Below are positions 11,283 to 21,160 of a stretch of DNA of 64,000 nucleotides, one piece after another; the stretch's first letter is position 1, and every line of letters begins with the position of its first letter. This stretch comes from Spartobacteria bacterium (GTDB taxonomy: Bacteria; Verrucomicrobiota; Verrucomicrobiia; Chthoniobacterales; Chthoniobacteraceae), in NCBI GenBank assembly GCA_021324395.1, contig JAJPJG010000017.1, forward strand, positions 62,001 to 126,000, written 5' to 3'. The position numbers and the translations under genes are program-made. The notes under the pieces were generated by a model, which saw only the letters and a list, made by a program, of their open reading frames with translations, was not told where the DNA came from and made no database searches.

Positions 11283-14200
11283 AGCTCTCGATCTCCTCGA
11301 TGGTGTCGCTTCCGCCGCGCCGATCGCGCGCAAACTCGCGCAGATTCGCGAGCGCGAGCCGGTTGTCTTCGAGCATGTCACGGAACCCGCGCAGCCGTTC
11401 CTCGTTGCGTTGATCGTGCGCAACGTGAAGCGCCGCACGTGGGTCGTTTGCGAAAATATCCGGGCGCAGGAGCTGTTTCACAACGAGCTGCTGAACTGGT
11501 TTCCTGATGCGCTATTTTTACCCGAGGTGGAAGTCGGCCTGGGCGAAAACGCGGTGCCGGATCCTGAGATCGCCTCCGAGCGACTGCACGTTTTGCAAAC
11601 GCTCAACACAACGCGCGACCGGCATATCATCGTGCTTACGCGCGCGAGCCTCGACGAGCAAGTCCCCTCGCCCGACGGCTTGAAACAAGTGGCGGTCAAG
11701 CTCACGCGCACGTCGCAGCTCGATCGCGACAAACTGCTCGCGCAGCTTGCGGATGCCGGCTACGAGCCGGTCGCGCAGGTTTCGATGCGCGGACAATTCG
11801 CTGTGCGCGGTGGAATCATCGACGTTTTTTCGTGGCAGCACGCGATGCCTGTGCGCGTCGAATTGTTCGGCGATGAAATCGAATCAATCCGGCAGTTCGA
11901 TCTCGATGCGCAAACGTCGGTGCAGCATCTCGATTCTTGCACGCTTTTGCTCGGCGAAGCCGGCGAGCAGACGTGCGCATTGCGCGACTATTTGCGCGAC
12001 GAAGATTTGAAAATCGACGCGAGCGCAGATTTCGACGAGGCGAATGTGTCGATCGTCGAAGCGGCAAAAAGCACGGAGTCGCTGGAGGATTTTTCAGCGG
12101 CATTTTTCGATCACGGTTTGGGTGAATTCGAAGCGGGCGACTTTGTTGTCGACGAATCAAAGCGCAACCAGTTCTTTAGACAACTGCGCGAATGGCGTGA
12201 GGCCGGCTGGCGCACGTTTATTTTTTGCAACAACGAAGGAGAGATCGAGCGGTTGCGCGAACTGCTGCCCGATGAGGAACACGAGCACGTCACGTTTTTG
12301 ATCGGTATCGTCGCGCGCGGCTTCACTTTTCCGACAGCAAAAATCGCGGTTCTTTCCGACGCGGAACTGTTCGGCCGCTATCGCAGCACCCGTGCACGCC
12401 GGCTCTCGCTGCGCCGCTCGCGCGAGCAGGCGAACCGCGCGCAGATCGATTTCAGCGAGTTGAACGAAGGCGATTTCGTCGTCCATCTCGAGCACGGCAT
12501 CGCGCGTTATCTCGGCCTGCAAACATTCACCACCGGTGAAAAAAGTGAGGAAGTGCTCGTGCTGGAGTTTGCCGATGAAGCGAAGCTTTATGTTCCGCTC
12601 GAACAATCGTTTCTCGTTTCGCGTTACGTCGGCGTGGGCAAAAAATCGCCGGCGCTTTCTTCACTCGCTGACGCACGTTGGGCAAAGGCGAAGAGCAACG
12701 CGCAAAAGGCGATTTTCGATTATGCGGCGAAGCTGCTGACCATTCACGCGGAGCGCGAAACGAGCGTCGGCTACGCATTTCCGCCTGACAACAAATGGCA
12801 ACGCGAATTTGAGCAATCGTTTGTGTTCAAGGAAACGCCGGACCAGATCACCGCAATTGCCTCGACGAAGACCGACATGGAATCCGAGCGGCCGATGGAC
12901 CGACTCATTTGCGGCGATGTTGGTTTTGGCAAAACGGAAGTCGCGATTCGCGCTGCGTTCAAAGCCGTGATGGCTGGCAAGCAAGTGGCCGTGCTGGTTC
13001 CGACGACAGTGCTCGCGCAGCAGCATTATCAAAATTTTCGCGAACGCATGTCGGATTATCCCGTAAACATCGAGATGCTCAGCCGGTTTCGCACACAAGG
13101 CGAGCAGCGCAAAGTGCTGCAGCAACTCCGCGATGGCGGCGCGGACATCGTCATCGGCACACACCGGCTCATTTCAAAAGACGTCGAGTTCAAAGATCTC
13201 GGTCTCGTCGTTGTGGATGAGGAGCAGCGTTTCGGTGTCGCGCACAAGGAACGCTTTAAGCAAATGTTTAACCTCGTGGATGTGCTTACGCTCAGCGCCA
13301 CGCCGATTCCGCGCACGCTTTACCTATCGCTCATGGGCGCGCGCGACATGTCGATCATCGAGACGCCGCCGCCGAATCGGATTCCGACGGAAACGATCAT
13401 CTGCGGTTACGACGAGCGCATCATTCGCGACGCGATCAACCGCGAACTGGCGCGGCAGGGACAGGTTTACTTTTTGCACAACCGCGTGCAGAGCATCGAA
13501 CGCGTTGCAATGCGCATCAAAGATCTTTGTCCGCAGGCGCGCATCGAGATCGGGCACGGACAGATGGACGAGGACGAGCTCGAGCACGTGATGCAGCGCT
13601 TCGTAAACAACGAATGTGATGTGCTCGTTTCGACGACGATCATCGAAAGCGGACTCGATATTCCAAACGCCAACACGATCATCATCGACCGCGCGGATCG
13701 CTTCGGGCTCGCCGATTTGTATCAGCTCCGCGGACGCGTCGGTCGCGCGCAGCATAAGGCTTACGCATATCTGCTGCTGCCGCGCGAAATGATGACCGTC
13801 GGTGCTGCGCGCAAACGCATCAACGCAATCAAGCAATACTCCTCGCTCGGCGCGGGCTTTAAGATCGCGATGCGCGATTTGGAAATTCGCGGTGCGGGAA
13901 ATATCCTCGGCACACAGCAAAGCGGACACATCATCGCGATCGGCTTTGACCTTTACTGCCAGTTGTTGAAACAGGCGGTCGCGAAACTAAAAGGCGAAAA
14001 GGTTCGTCCGCGCATTGAAGTTTTTCTCCGGCTTGATTTCGCGGCGACAAACGAAGCGGAGTTTTTGCACAGCAACGATGGCCGGCTCGCGCCCGCGTTT
14101 TTGCCTGCGAACTACATCGGCGAACCGCAAATCCGCATCCAAGCTTATCGCAAGCTCGCAGAAGTAGCGTCGCAGGAGCAGCTCGATGCGTTGCGCAAAA

Positions 14201-14436
14201 CATGGCGCGACCGTTTCGGTCCGCTTCCAAAGGCCGTCGAAAACCTGCTTGCGATGACTGAAACCAAGCTGAGCGCCGCTGCGCGGAAAATCACACGAGT
14301 GGAAGTTCGCGAGGACAAGCTGATGCTTACGCGTGGCGGCGATTTCATTTTAATAGGCGGAAAGTTCCCACGACTTGCCGCGAACAATGGCGATGAACGA
14401 TTGCGCGAAATCGTAGCGTTGATCCGGAGCTTATAG
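11260..14436 (+). CDS. mfd: Transcription-repair coupling factor Mfd
   Basis: ATP-dependent translocase that removes stalled RNA polymerase at lesions and recruits UvrA. The 1058-aa protein has the UvrB-homology region at the N-terminus and the RNA-polymerase-interaction (CarD-like) domain at about 400-480, with [19 protein letters not shown]. The RecG-like helicase core includes [11 protein letters not shown], a DEEQ box ([11 protein letters not shown]), LSATPIPRT and [16 protein letters not shown]. The C-terminal TRCF domain follows. It is somewhat shorter than the 1150 aa of E. coli Mfd. ATG 11260 overlaps the preceding gene by 23 bp, consistent with coupling. Confidence 0.96.
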   Translation: MRSSPTPKALDLLDGVASAAPIARKLAQIREREPVVFEHVTEPAQPFLVALIVRNVKRRTWVVCENIRAQELFHNELLNWFPDALFLPEVEVGLGENAVPDPEIASERLHVLQTLNTTRDRHIIVLTRASLDEQVPSPDGLKQVAVKLTRTSQLDRDKLLAQLADAGYEPVAQVSMRGQFAVRGGIIDVFSWQHAMPVRVELFGDEIESIRQFDLDAQTSVQHLDSCTLLLGEAGEQTCALRDYLRDEDLKIDASADFDEANVSIVEAAKSTESLEDFSAAFFDHGLGEFEAGDFVVDESKRNQFFRQLREWREAGWRTFIFCNNEGEIERLRELLPDEEHEHVTFLIGIVARGFTFPTAKIAVLSDAELFGRYRSTRARRLSLRRSREQANRAQIDFSELNEGDFVVHLEHGIARYLGLQTFTTGEKSEEVLVLEFADEAKLYVPLEQSFLVSRYVGVGKKSPALSSLADARWAKAKSNAQKAIFDYAAKLLTIHAERETSVGYAFPPDNKWQREFEQSFVFKETPDQITAIASTKTDMESERPMDRLICGDVGFGKTEVAIRAAFKAVMAGKQVAVLVPTTVLAQQHYQNFRERMSDYPVNIEMLSRFRTQGEQRKVLQQLRDGGADIVIGTHRLISKDVEFKDLGLVVVDEEQRFGVAHKERFKQMFNLVDVLTLSATPIPRTLYLSLMGARDMSIIETPPPNRIPTETIICGYDERIIRDAINRELARQGQVYFLHNRVQSIERVAMRIKDLCPQARIEIGHGQMDEDELEHVMQRFVNNECDVLVSTTIIESGLDIPNANTIIIDRADRFGLADLYQLRGRVGRAQHKAYAYLLLPREMMTVGAARKRINAIKQYSSLGAGFKIAMRDLEIRGAGNILGTQQSGHIIAIGFDLYCQLLKQAVAKLKGEKVRPRIEVFLRLDFAATNEAEFLHSNDGRLAPAFLPANYIGEPQIRIQAYRKLAEVASQEQLDALRKTWRDRFGPLPKAVENLLAMTETKLSAAARKITRVEVREDKLMLTRGGDFILIGGKFPRLAANNGDERLREIVALIRSL

Positions 14437-14488
14437 AGCTCATGCACCGTGCACACGCTCTGACATTCGCGTCCGCATGCTGACACTT

Positions 14489-14516
14489 TTGTCACGGCCC
14501 ACGGCGCGTTTACAGA
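14489..14516 (+). promoter_or_regulatory. Candidate sigma-70 promoter for the lipoprotein gene
   Basis: TTGTCA (14489-14494) and TACAGA (14511-14516) are 16 bp apart and lie about 40 bp before ATG 14556. The -35 box overlaps a small inverted repeat TGACA-N4-TGTCA (14481-14494). This is a pattern match only. Confidence 0.3.
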
Positions 14517-14555
14517 GAAGAATTGCGCCGGTATTCGCAATGCTCAGAAGCTGGC

Positions 14556-15182
14556 ATGGAGGCGAAACAATTGGTGCAATTGCGAGTGCTCGCGTGGGTG
14601 GCTTGTGCCGCGCTCATGGCAGCGTGCGATCGCGAGCAAAGCGCGTCGCAATTTTCCGCTGAGATAACTCGTGTGAACGATTGCGAGAAGCTGCGTCATG
14701 CAGTCGATGCTTTCAAAACTGCGCCTTCGCCCGCATCGGAGCAGGCGGTGATACGCGAACTCGCGGCGGTCGATCAGCGCATTCAATCACTCGCCGATAA
14801 GGCCGAGATCGCCGACGAACCGGCGCGCTCGCAGCTTTTGCTCGATACGAAAGCGCTGCGTTGCGCGCGGACATTTAATCTCGATCGGTTCAAGACGCGG
14901 ACGGATTCGCCGATGCAAATTGCGAAGGCAGAAAAAGCGCCGGCGGTGGTGGTGGAGGCTATGCCGGTTCAAAGCGCGCAGGCGAACATTGAGGTCAGGC
15001 GCGCGACGGCGGTTTTGCCCGCGGTCGCGGAGGGACCGCAGCCTGCGAATGTTCCAGTGCGTCGTGCGATTGCCGTTTCGCAAAGTGCGCCCTCGCGTCG
15101 TGTAATGGTAATTACGCAATCGCCGGGTCGCATCACGATCTGGCAGACCACCGACGACCGGTCCGACCTCGCACGGCGCTGA
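14556..15182 (+). CDS. Putative lipoprotein, unknown function
   Basis: A 208-aa protein not assigned to a family. ATG 14556 is chosen over 14523 because it gives a lipoprotein leader: a charged start MEAKQL, a hydrophobic stretch and a lipobox LMAAC with Cys near residue 24. The mature part begins with Asp-Arg. Residues about 45-120 look helical (SLADKAEIADEPARSQLLL). The rest is low-complexity Ala/Val/Pro with two similar segments (IEVRRATAVLPAV and VPVRRAIAVSQSA), perhaps an internal duplication. The Asp after the lipid cysteine would suggest inner-membrane retention under E. coli rules, which may not apply here. It stands between mfd and the zinc-ribbon gene. Confidence 0.6.
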   Translation: MEAKQLVQLRVLAWVACAALMAACDREQSASQFSAEITRVNDCEKLRHAVDAFKTAPSPASEQAVIRELAAVDQRIQSLADKAEIADEPARSQLLLDTKALRCARTFNLDRFKTRTDSPMQIAKAEKAPAVVVEAMPVQSAQANIEVRRATAVLPAVAEGPQPANVPVRRAIAVSQSAPSRRVMVITQSPGRITIWQTTDDRSDLARR

Positions 15183-15241
15183 CATTTTCGCGCGCGGAAA
15201 ACCTTGCACTTTGCGCGCGCAGGTTTGAATTTGTCGGCTCG

Positions 15242-15946
15242 ATGCTCGCCGAAATCGAACAACTTCTCGTCCTTCAAGATCGTGATCGCAAAATTCGCAC
15301 GCTGCGACAGGAGCTAAAAAACGTGCCGCTCGAACGCAAAGACCTCGAGAGCCGGTTGGCGTCGCAGACCGAGCAGCTCAACGCGGTGAAGCAGCGCGCG
15401 AAGGAAATCGAAGTCGAAAAAAAGAAGCTCGAAGTCGAGGCGCAGGCAAAGCGCGATTCGATTGCGAAATTTAAAACGCAACAATTTCAGACCCGCAAAA
15501 ACGAGGAGTTCCAGGCGCTCGGAAATGAGATCAAGCATTTCGAGGCCGACATCCAGCAGATCGAAGATCGCGAGCTCGACCTGATGGAAGAAGCGGAAAA
15601 AGTGAAAAGCTCCATCGCGATTGCCGACAAGGATTTCGCGCAGGCGAAAACGCAGATCGATTCGCAGCTTGCGGATTTGGAGGGCAAAGTCGGCTCGCTC
15701 GAAAAGCAGCTCGCCGAGCTCGAAGCGGAGCGCACAACCATCGCTGAAAAGATCGATGAAGATTTGCTCGATCGCTACAGCCGGCTTTTCGCGAGCAAAG
15801 GCGACGCCGCGGTCGTGCCGCTCGAGCACGAAGTCTGCATGGGTTGCCACATGAAAATCACGACGCAAACCGCCGTGCGTGTGAGAGGCGAAAAGGAAGT
15901 CGTCAGCTGCGAGCAGTGCGGGCGGATTCTCTACTACGCAGAATAA
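15242..15946 (+). CDS. Coiled-coil protein with C4 zinc ribbon (COG1579 type)
   Basis: A 234-aa cytoplasmic protein. Residues about 5-170 form a long Glu/Lys/Gln-rich coiled coil. The C-terminus has two CxxC pairs, CMGCHMKI near 199 and SCEQCGRILYY near 222, building a zinc ribbon. This architecture is the widespread COG1579 family, thought to bind nucleic acids but without a settled role. The gene converges with the Ser/Thr kinase gene, the stops being 18 bp apart. Confidence 0.85.
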   Translation: MLAEIEQLLVLQDRDRKIRTLRQELKNVPLERKDLESRLASQTEQLNAVKQRAKEIEVEKKKLEVEAQAKRDSIAKFKTQQFQTRKNEEFQALGNEIKHFEADIQQIEDRELDLMEEAEKVKSSIAIADKDFAQAKTQIDSQLADLEGKVGSLEKQLAELEAERTTIAEKIDEDLLDRYSRLFASKGDAAVVPLEHEVCMGCHMKITTQTAVRVRGEKEVVSCEQCGRILYYAE

Positions 15947-15964
15947 GCGCGCAGGCCGGAACCG

Positions 15965-18457
15965 CTACTGCGCCACGTCGAAAAACAGCGAGAGCTGTTC
16001 GCGATATTCGTCTTTCGTTTGCGCCGCATCGGCGATGAGGCTGCGGCCTTCCTGCGGCATTCCCATTTGAAAAGCGAACACACCCGCCAGCCATTTGCGG
16101 TCGGCTGCGAGAGCAGGCGCCATCGGCATCTTCGCGAAATAATTCGCCATCGCCATCACCATCGCCGGCGCCAAATCGGTCCACGCCACTGGGATGAAAC
16201 CGTAAGGCGTCGCGACGCCGACTTCAGACGCGCTCGCCTTTTTCACACCACCTTGTAGCGATGTGCCGTTTTTTTTTTGGAGAGCGCCGGGATAGCCTGC
16301 GGCGTTGAGATCGTTCACGAGCAAATGTTTAAACGATTGCAGCCACTGCGCTTTTTTTAACAATGGTTGATACTCCGCCACGACCGCCGGATCAGTCGTC
16401 TTCACCTGCTCGACTGCCGCAAGCGCCTCGTCGAATTGATAATTCGCGCACAGCGCCGTGAACTTTGCCTGCGCGTCCTTCACCGATTGCTCCTCCTGCT
16501 CGTGTTGCGCCGCGAGCTTCGCGTCCTGCTCGTCGAGCGACGCGAACCGCTTCTGGTAATCGCGCTGCAACCGCTTCAGCTCATCGACGAGCTTTCCGTG
16601 CGCGCGCCCGACCAGCTCATTCAGCGCATTCAGCGCGTCGGTGCGCTTCTCGCGCGTGTCGGCGGCTTTCAATTGCACGAGCACTTTCTGGTAATCTGAA
16701 AAATCGTCCGCGTATTTTTGCGCGAGCGGCTTGTAGTCGGCGACCCACGCATACGGCGCGGCCGGATTGCTCGCGAGATAAGTCTGGATCAGCGCATTCC
16801 CGTCGTCGAAATGCCGCATCTCCCAATCTTTTAAACCAATGACAAAATACGCCAGCGCGCCGACGCCATCTTTGTTGAAATGTTCCACTGTCCGCGGGGC
16901 GGTCGCACGCGTGTCGGTGACCGTTCCGCCGAGTTCCGCGAAGAAACTCACCAGCGCCGGATCGGGCACGTCCAGATTCGACGTGCGGCTCGAGAGCAAT
17001 TTAAAATTCAGCCGCGCACCGTCCAGATTGCCATTGAGTAACGACGCGAGTCCTTCGTGCAGCGTCACCCAGTTTTGCAGCGGCTGCTTCATCCCCGGCT
17101 GATCCTCGATCGCCGTGAACGCATCCTGCGCCGCCTGGTAATTTCCCGCGAGCAATTGCTTCCGCGCATTTTCGTAGGCCGGCTGCGCCGTATCCTGCTC
17201 GGCTGCCGCTTCGCCTCTGCTGAAAATTCGGTCGCGGTATTTCCAGAAAAACGCGCCCGCTGCGATGATGACCACGAGCAGGATCAGCGTGAATACGCCC
17301 ATGTATTTCTGCTGCTCCTCGCCCTCGACCACCACGCGCGCCTTTTGACGCGGCTTCGCCGCATTTTCGTCGAGCTGGTTTTTTGCGTAAGCGAGATGCT
17401 CGATGAGTTCGTCGTAATCCTGGTAACGCTGCGCCGGGTCCTTGTGCAGCATGCGGTTGATCACATACGCCGTCGCGCTCGACACATCCGGCGCGAACGC
17501 CTGCAGGCTCACCGCCTTGCTCTTGATGTGCTTCAGCGCCACCAGCGACGCCGTTTCCGCCTCGAATGGCGGCCGTCCGGCGACTGCGTGAAAAAGCGTG
17601 CCGCCGAGCGAATAGATGTCGCTGCGAAAATCCTCCGGCTCCTGGTTCAGCTTCTCCGGCGCGACGTAATACGGCGTCCCCCACACCTCGCCGCGCTCCT
17701 CCGCCTCGTGCTCCGCGAGCAATGCGAGACCGAAGTCCACGATCTTTGCCGTCCGCGCATCGGCAAACAAAATATTCCCCGGCTTCACGTCACGATGGAT
17801 CAGCCCCTTTTTGTGCGCCGCCTGCAGTCCCTGCGCAATCTGGATGCCCACCTCGAGCATCTGCAACTCCGCGACGCGGCCTTGCAGATTCATCAAGTCA
17901 TCCAGCGAACCTTTATCCACCAGCTCCATCGCGATGTAAAAAAGGCCGTGATCGGAGCCAAACGAAAACACTTTCACCACGTGCGGATGATTCACCGACG
18001 CGGTGATGCGCGCCTCGCGCTCAAATTTTGAAAGATACTCCGCATCCGCGCTGTATTCCTTGCGCACCACCTTCAGCGCCACCATGCGATTGAGATTCAT
18101 GTCACGCGCCTTGTAGACCGCGCCCATCCCGCCCGCGCCCAGCAGCTCCACCAGCTCGAAATTCTTCAACTGCGTCCGCGCGCGAATCAACGTCCCGCAC
18201 ATCGGACAGTGCACCTGCGCAAACGGCTCCTCATCGCCCACGTCCAGCAGCGCCGCGCAACTCGGGCACGCCTGCAAAATCTGCTCGCTCTCGCTCTGAA
18301 CGGGCACCGCCGGCAACGGCTCCACGGCCGGTTCCTCCGCAGCCGGCTCCGTCGATTCTTCAGCGGAAAATTCCGACGTCTCCTCCCCGGCATACTCCTG
18401 CTCCGGCTCCGGCAGCTCTTCCGGTGGCGTCGAGGGATCTTCTGGGTCCTGGGGCAT
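15965..18457 (-). CDS. Membrane Ser/Thr protein kinase with N-terminal zinc ribbon
   Basis: An 830-aa Hanks-type kinase. Residues 1-60 are acidic and Pro/Glu-rich. A CPSC...CPMC zinc ribbon follows at about 64-86. The kinase domain occupies about 97-360 with an intact glycine loop (GAGGMGAVYKA), ATP lysine (VALKVV), catalytic HRDVKPGN and DFGLAL, so it should be active. One membrane segment (FTLILLVVIIAAGAFFW) lies near 395. The ~415-residue outer part is helical and repeat-like (NARKQLLAGNYQAAQDAF resembles a TPR) and probably senses or scaffolds outside the membrane. It has no obvious operon partner. Such kinases are abundant in the PVC group; substrates cannot be told from sequence. Confidence 0.9.
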   Translation of the reverse strand: MPQDPEDPSTPPEELPEPEQEYAGEETSEFSAEESTEPAAEEPAVEPLPAVPVQSESEQILQACPSCAALLDVGDEEPFAQVHCPMCGTLIRARTQLKNFELVELLGAGGMGAVYKARDMNLNRMVALKVVRKEYSADAEYLSKFEREARITASVNHPHVVKVFSFGSDHGLFYIAMELVDKGSLDDLMNLQGRVAELQMLEVGIQIAQGLQAAHKKGLIHRDVKPGNILFADARTAKIVDFGLALLAEHEAEERGEVWGTPYYVAPEKLNQEPEDFRSDIYSLGGTLFHAVAGRPPFEAETASLVALKHIKSKAVSLQAFAPDVSSATAYVINRMLHKDPAQRYQDYDELIEHLAYAKNQLDENAAKPRQKARVVVEGEEQQKYMGVFTLILLVVIIAAGAFFWKYRDRIFSRGEAAAEQDTAQPAYENARKQLLAGNYQAAQDAFTAIEDQPGMKQPLQNWVTLHEGLASLLNGNLDGARLNFKLLSSRTSNLDVPDPALVSFFAELGGTVTDTRATAPRTVEHFNKDGVGALAYFVIGLKDWEMRHFDDGNALIQTYLASNPAAPYAWVADYKPLAQKYADDFSDYQKVLVQLKAADTREKRTDALNALNELVGRAHGKLVDELKRLQRDYQKRFASLDEQDAKLAAQHEQEEQSVKDAQAKFTALCANYQFDEALAAVEQVKTTDPAVVAEYQPLLKKAQWLQSFKHLLVNDLNAAGYPGALQKKNGTSLQGGVKKASASEVGVATPYGFIPVAWTDLAPAMVMAMANYFAKMPMAPALAADRKWLAGVFAFQMGMPQEGRSLIADAAQTKDEYREQLSLFFDVAQ

Positions 18458-18529
18458 CGCGCGCTAAACTAGTTTAACACACGGAAATCGCCAACTCGAA
18501 TTTCCGAAAAGCTCAGTCGGTTTGCACGA

Positions 18530-18604
18530 ATGATGTATCGGCGCGGGCCTCGTATGTATCGGCATGGTATGCCTACGTATCCTCCCGGTCCTCCTACAGC
18601 GTAG
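18530..18604 (+). other. Possible 24-aa Tyr/Arg/Pro-rich microprotein, unproven
   Basis: In the 205-bp gap between the kinase and SDR genes, ATG 18530 opens a 24-codon frame. Its product contains two related heptads, MYRRGPR and MYRHGMP, encoded by a 10-bp direct repeat ATGTATCGGC (18533-18542, 18554-18563), followed by TYPPGPPTA. The stop falls inside a perfect hairpin (CTCCTAC 18591-18597 with GTAGGAG 18601-18607). No good ribosome binding site is seen. It may be a remnant rather than a gene. Confidence 0.25.
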
Positions 18605-18662
18605 GAGAGTCCGCAGATTCAGTTTCTAAAGCAGAAGGGTTTGTGCATTACTGCCAGCCGTC

Positions 18663-19421
18663 ATGAATCATTCCTTTAAAGATAAAGTCGTTCTCGTCAC
18701 CGGGGGAACCTCCGGCATCGGCAAAGTCACCGCTCTCGAATTTGCGCGCGCGGGCGCGAAAGTGGTCGTCAGCGGGCGGCGTGAAAAAGAAGGCGCCGAG
18801 GTTGTGTCGAACATCGAGAAGCTCGGTGGCAGCGCCGCCTTTGTGCGCACGGACGTGTCGAAAGATGCGGATGTGAAAGCGATGGTCGACTTTACCATCA
18901 GCACGTATGGGCGGCTCGACATCGCTTTTAACAATGCGGGTGTGGAGTGGATGGGGCCACTCGCGCAAACAAGCGAGGCAGCCTACCGGAATGTATTCGA
19001 TGTGAATGTGTGGGGCGTTCTCAACTCCATGCGGCATGAGATCCCGGCGATGCTCAAGACCGGCGGAGGCGCGATCGTCAATACATCGAGCGTCGCGGGC
19101 CACGTGGGAATGGCCGAGGTGAGCATCTACATTGCGTCGAAGCATGCAGTGGAGGGGCTGACGAAGTCGCTCGCGATGGAGTTCGCGCGGCAAAACATCC
19201 GGATCAACGCCGTAGCACCGGGACCGATCGCGACGGACATGATCGATCGTTTCGCGGGCAAGGAGGGCGAGAAGCGCGATTACCTGGCGTCGATTGTGCC
19301 GATGGGAAGGATCGGCTTGAGCGAAGATATCGCCGCGGCGGTGATCTATCTCAGCTCGGATGCGGCGAAATACGTCACCGGGACTTCGCTCCTGGTCGAT
19401 GGAGGCTATGTCGCGCAGTAA
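18663..19421 (+). CDS. SDR-family oxidoreductase
   Basis: A 252-aa classical short-chain dehydrogenase. The cofactor motif is TGGTSGIG near residue 15, followed by SGRREKEG, in which Arg residues suggest NADP(H) preference. NNAG lies near 90, catalytic Ser is in NTSSVAG near 141, and Tyr/Lys are in YIASK near 155. The C-terminal GTSLLVDGGY motif is standard. It resembles glucose 1-dehydrogenase or 3-oxoacyl-ACP reductase-like SDRs, but the substrate cannot be assigned. It is monocistronic in appearance. Confidence 0.88.
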   Translation: MNHSFKDKVVLVTGGTSGIGKVTALEFARAGAKVVVSGRREKEGAEVVSNIEKLGGSAAFVRTDVSKDADVKAMVDFTISTYGRLDIAFNNAGVEWMGPLAQTSEAAYRNVFDVNVWGVLNSMRHEIPAMLKTGGGAIVNTSSVAGHVGMAEVSIYIASKHAVEGLTKSLAMEFARQNIRINAVAPGPIATDMIDRFAGKEGEKRDYLASIVPMGRIGLSEDIAAAVIYLSSDAAKYVTGTSLLVDGGYVAQ

Positions 19422-19491
19422 GATGCGGTGAAACGAAGCGCGCGCTTTTTGAACAATCCATCAGAAGAATTGAACGGAGTTGGCACTGCAT

Positions 19492-19506
19492 CCGCTATAT
19501 TAGCGG
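19492..19506. promoter_or_regulatory. Perfect 15-bp palindrome CCGCTA-TAT-TAGCGG
   Basis: An inverted repeat of 6 bp arms with a TAT centre lies 12 bp upstream of the small ORF at 19519. The centre TATATT also resembles a -10 box. It may be an operator or an RNA hairpin masking the start. Confidence 0.4.
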
Positions 19507-19518
19507 CAACTTCCAATC

Positions 19519-19620
19519 ATGACATTTTTCCACTTCTGGCTCACCGGTCTGGTTCTGATCACAGTCCTTGCGATTACTCATCTCGTGCGCCTCTTCTGGC
19601 CAACGAAGCCGCGGGACTGA
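19519..19620 (+). CDS. Possible 33-aa single-pass membrane microprotein
   Basis: ATG 19519 opens a 33-codon frame ending TGA 19620. The product begins MTFFHFWLTGLVLITVLAI and ends HLVRLFWPTKPRD. This is one clean hydrophobic segment with a positively charged tail, the usual shape of bacterial membrane microproteins. No strong Shine-Dalgarno is visible, and a palindrome lies just upstream. It occupies an otherwise gene-poor stretch (19422-19969) that also contains a decayed glycosidase fragment on the other strand; 19889-19969 holds nothing recognisable. Confidence 0.4.
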   Translation: MTFFHFWLTGLVLITVLAITHLVRLFWPTKPRD

Positions 19621-19628
19621 CGGCTCTT

Positions 19629-19888
19629 TCAATGGCTTAGTTGATCAGCAGCAAGCTTTCTACTGCCGCCTTTTGGTATCTTGAGTTGAGCGACTTTATC
19701 GCCGTAGCGGACTTTGCACGCGCTGCCATTGAGTGAGTGCAGGGTAGCTTCGACGAGCTTCCCGTCTTTCCAGCTCATATCCACTGCAAAGCCGCCACGC
19801 GCACGCGCCGGCGGCGACAGGGCGCAGCAGGTTCTTCGCGATAAGCCACGCGTGATCGCCATCGAGACCAGAGGCATGAACAATCGAT
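19629..19888 (-). pseudogene. Decayed C-terminal remnant of a GH95 alpha-L-fucosidase
   Basis: The minus strand encodes ARGGFAVDMSWKDGKL followed by VEATLHSLNGSACKVRYGDK, which matches the conserved C-terminal end of GH95 fucosidases as I know the family. Upstream, in a different frame, it reads GLDGDHAWLIAKNLLRP, the (alpha/alpha)6-barrel segment that normally lies ~70 residues earlier. The segment between the two, including the NFGG-type substrate region, is missing and the frame changes at the join. There is no start and no N-terminal 700 residues. This is a truncated, internally deleted relic. Confidence 0.65.
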
Positions 19889-19969
19889 AGCTACTTCATG
19901 CGGATTCATCGACGCGCTGGCGTGCACAGGAGATTTCGATCCCGCTCGGTGCCGGTCAATCGGGATCGT

Positions 19970-21160
19970 TCAGCTTCGATGCGGGATCAGCGATGGGGAA
20001 AATTTTGCCGACCAATCGACTGTCGCGGTGGTGATCATCAAAAGAGCCAGCGTCACAATTGCGCCAACGGTGATTGTCAGGCCCGTCAGACCATCAAAGA
20101 AGAAGCTATAGCTGAAAAGCACCATGTAGGCGAACTGCGCTGCCGCGGCGATTCGTGCAAACACTTTGCCGGTGGCGAGCCAGAGATAACCTGAAACCAG
20201 CGCCAGTGAAACGAACGCCGAGAGGAAAAACGCGATGTGCAACGGGATGAGATCGACCAGATATGCGAAAAGCAATTGGAACGCAAAGCAGCCGGCTGCG
20301 AGGAAAAAGTAATTCATCGGGTGCAGGTTCACGCCGCGAACGGTCGCAACGAGCAAAAGCACGGTGAAGAAAAACAGCAGCGATACCGGCGCAAAAAATG
20401 AAATGCGTGTGGCGACCGGACCTGGATTGAGCACCTTCGGCATATCCATCCCGATCGGCTGCGCGCCGATGACGTCGGGGTATGCCCAGGTGAGCTGCCA
20501 GCCGTTTGCTTGCGCGTGGCGCTCGGTAGGCGATCCTGTCCCGACGGGAAAATCGATTTCGCTAAAATCGGTCGTCATTTGCAGTTGGAAATTGCGGATG
20601 CGCGTGGTGTCGCCGAACGCGTAGCCCCAACGATCCGTCCCACGTGTTTTGTAGCCTACCTGCAACGTCGTGCTCTCCCCCGGCGCGAGCGTCGCGGCCT
20701 CGGTGATGCCTTCGGATGTTTTGCGATCGCCGGTTGACGGCTGCTTGTTGAGCACAAATGAAAAGTCGGTATAGCTCGCGTCATTCGCCGGGAAAGCAAA
20801 CCGGACGTAAATCGTCTGCGTGATCGGCGTCGGATTTTCGATGATGTAATTGCCACGGAAATCGACGAGGTAAGTGCGATACCAGAGCAGTCCTTTTTTC
20901 TTCGGCTCGTAACTGACCTTTACCGCGACATCGCTCTTGAGCGGCTGGATAAAATGCCGGCCGTTCGGCTGGCCCGGCGCATTGTAATAGACGCTCGGAT
21001 GCGTTTGCGTCATGGCCGGCCCCCACGCGTCGCCGACGCAACGGCTGAGTGATTCGGTGGATGTCGCTGTGCGAAAAGCGAGGCTCGCGCCGAGCACGAA
21101 CCAGGCGACGGCGCTGCAGATGAGGATGAGTATGATGGCGATGAGACGTTTGATGGTCAT
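19970..21160 (-). CDS. CreD-like inner-membrane protein
   Basis: A 396-aa membrane protein. One N-terminal anchor (residues 5-28, IAIILILICSAVAWFVLGASL) leads to a ~210-residue beta-rich external domain with GPAMTQTHPSVYYN and VRFAFPANDASYTDFSF. From residue about 245 come five or six membrane segments, beginning SFFAPVSLLFFFTVLLLV and including LHPMNYFFLAAGCFAF and GLTGLTITVGAIVTLALL. This C-terminal part resembles E. coli CreD. ATG 21160 overlaps the 35-aa gene stop as ATGA. With the CreBC-like pair just upstream and TTCAC tags before the 536-aa gene, it probably belongs to a Cre-type envelope response. Biochemical function is unknown even in E. coli. Confidence 0.7.
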   Translation of the reverse strand: MTIKRLIAIILILICSAVAWFVLGASLAFRTATSTESLSRCVGDAWGPAMTQTHPSVYYNAPGQPNGRHFIQPLKSDVAVKVSYEPKKKGLLWYRTYLVDFRGNYIIENPTPITQTIYVRFAFPANDASYTDFSFVLNKQPSTGDRKTSEGITEAATLAPGESTTLQVGYKTRGTDRWGYAFGDTTRIRNFQLQMTTDFSEIDFPVGTGSPTERHAQANGWQLTWAYPDVIGAQPIGMDMPKVLNPGPVATRISFFAPVSLLFFFTVLLLVATVRGVNLHPMNYFFLAAGCFAFQLLFAYLVDLIPLHIAFFLSAFVSLALVSGYLWLATGKVFARIAAAAQFAYMVLFSYSFFFDGLTGLTITVGAIVTLALLMITTATVDWSAKFSPSLIPHRS

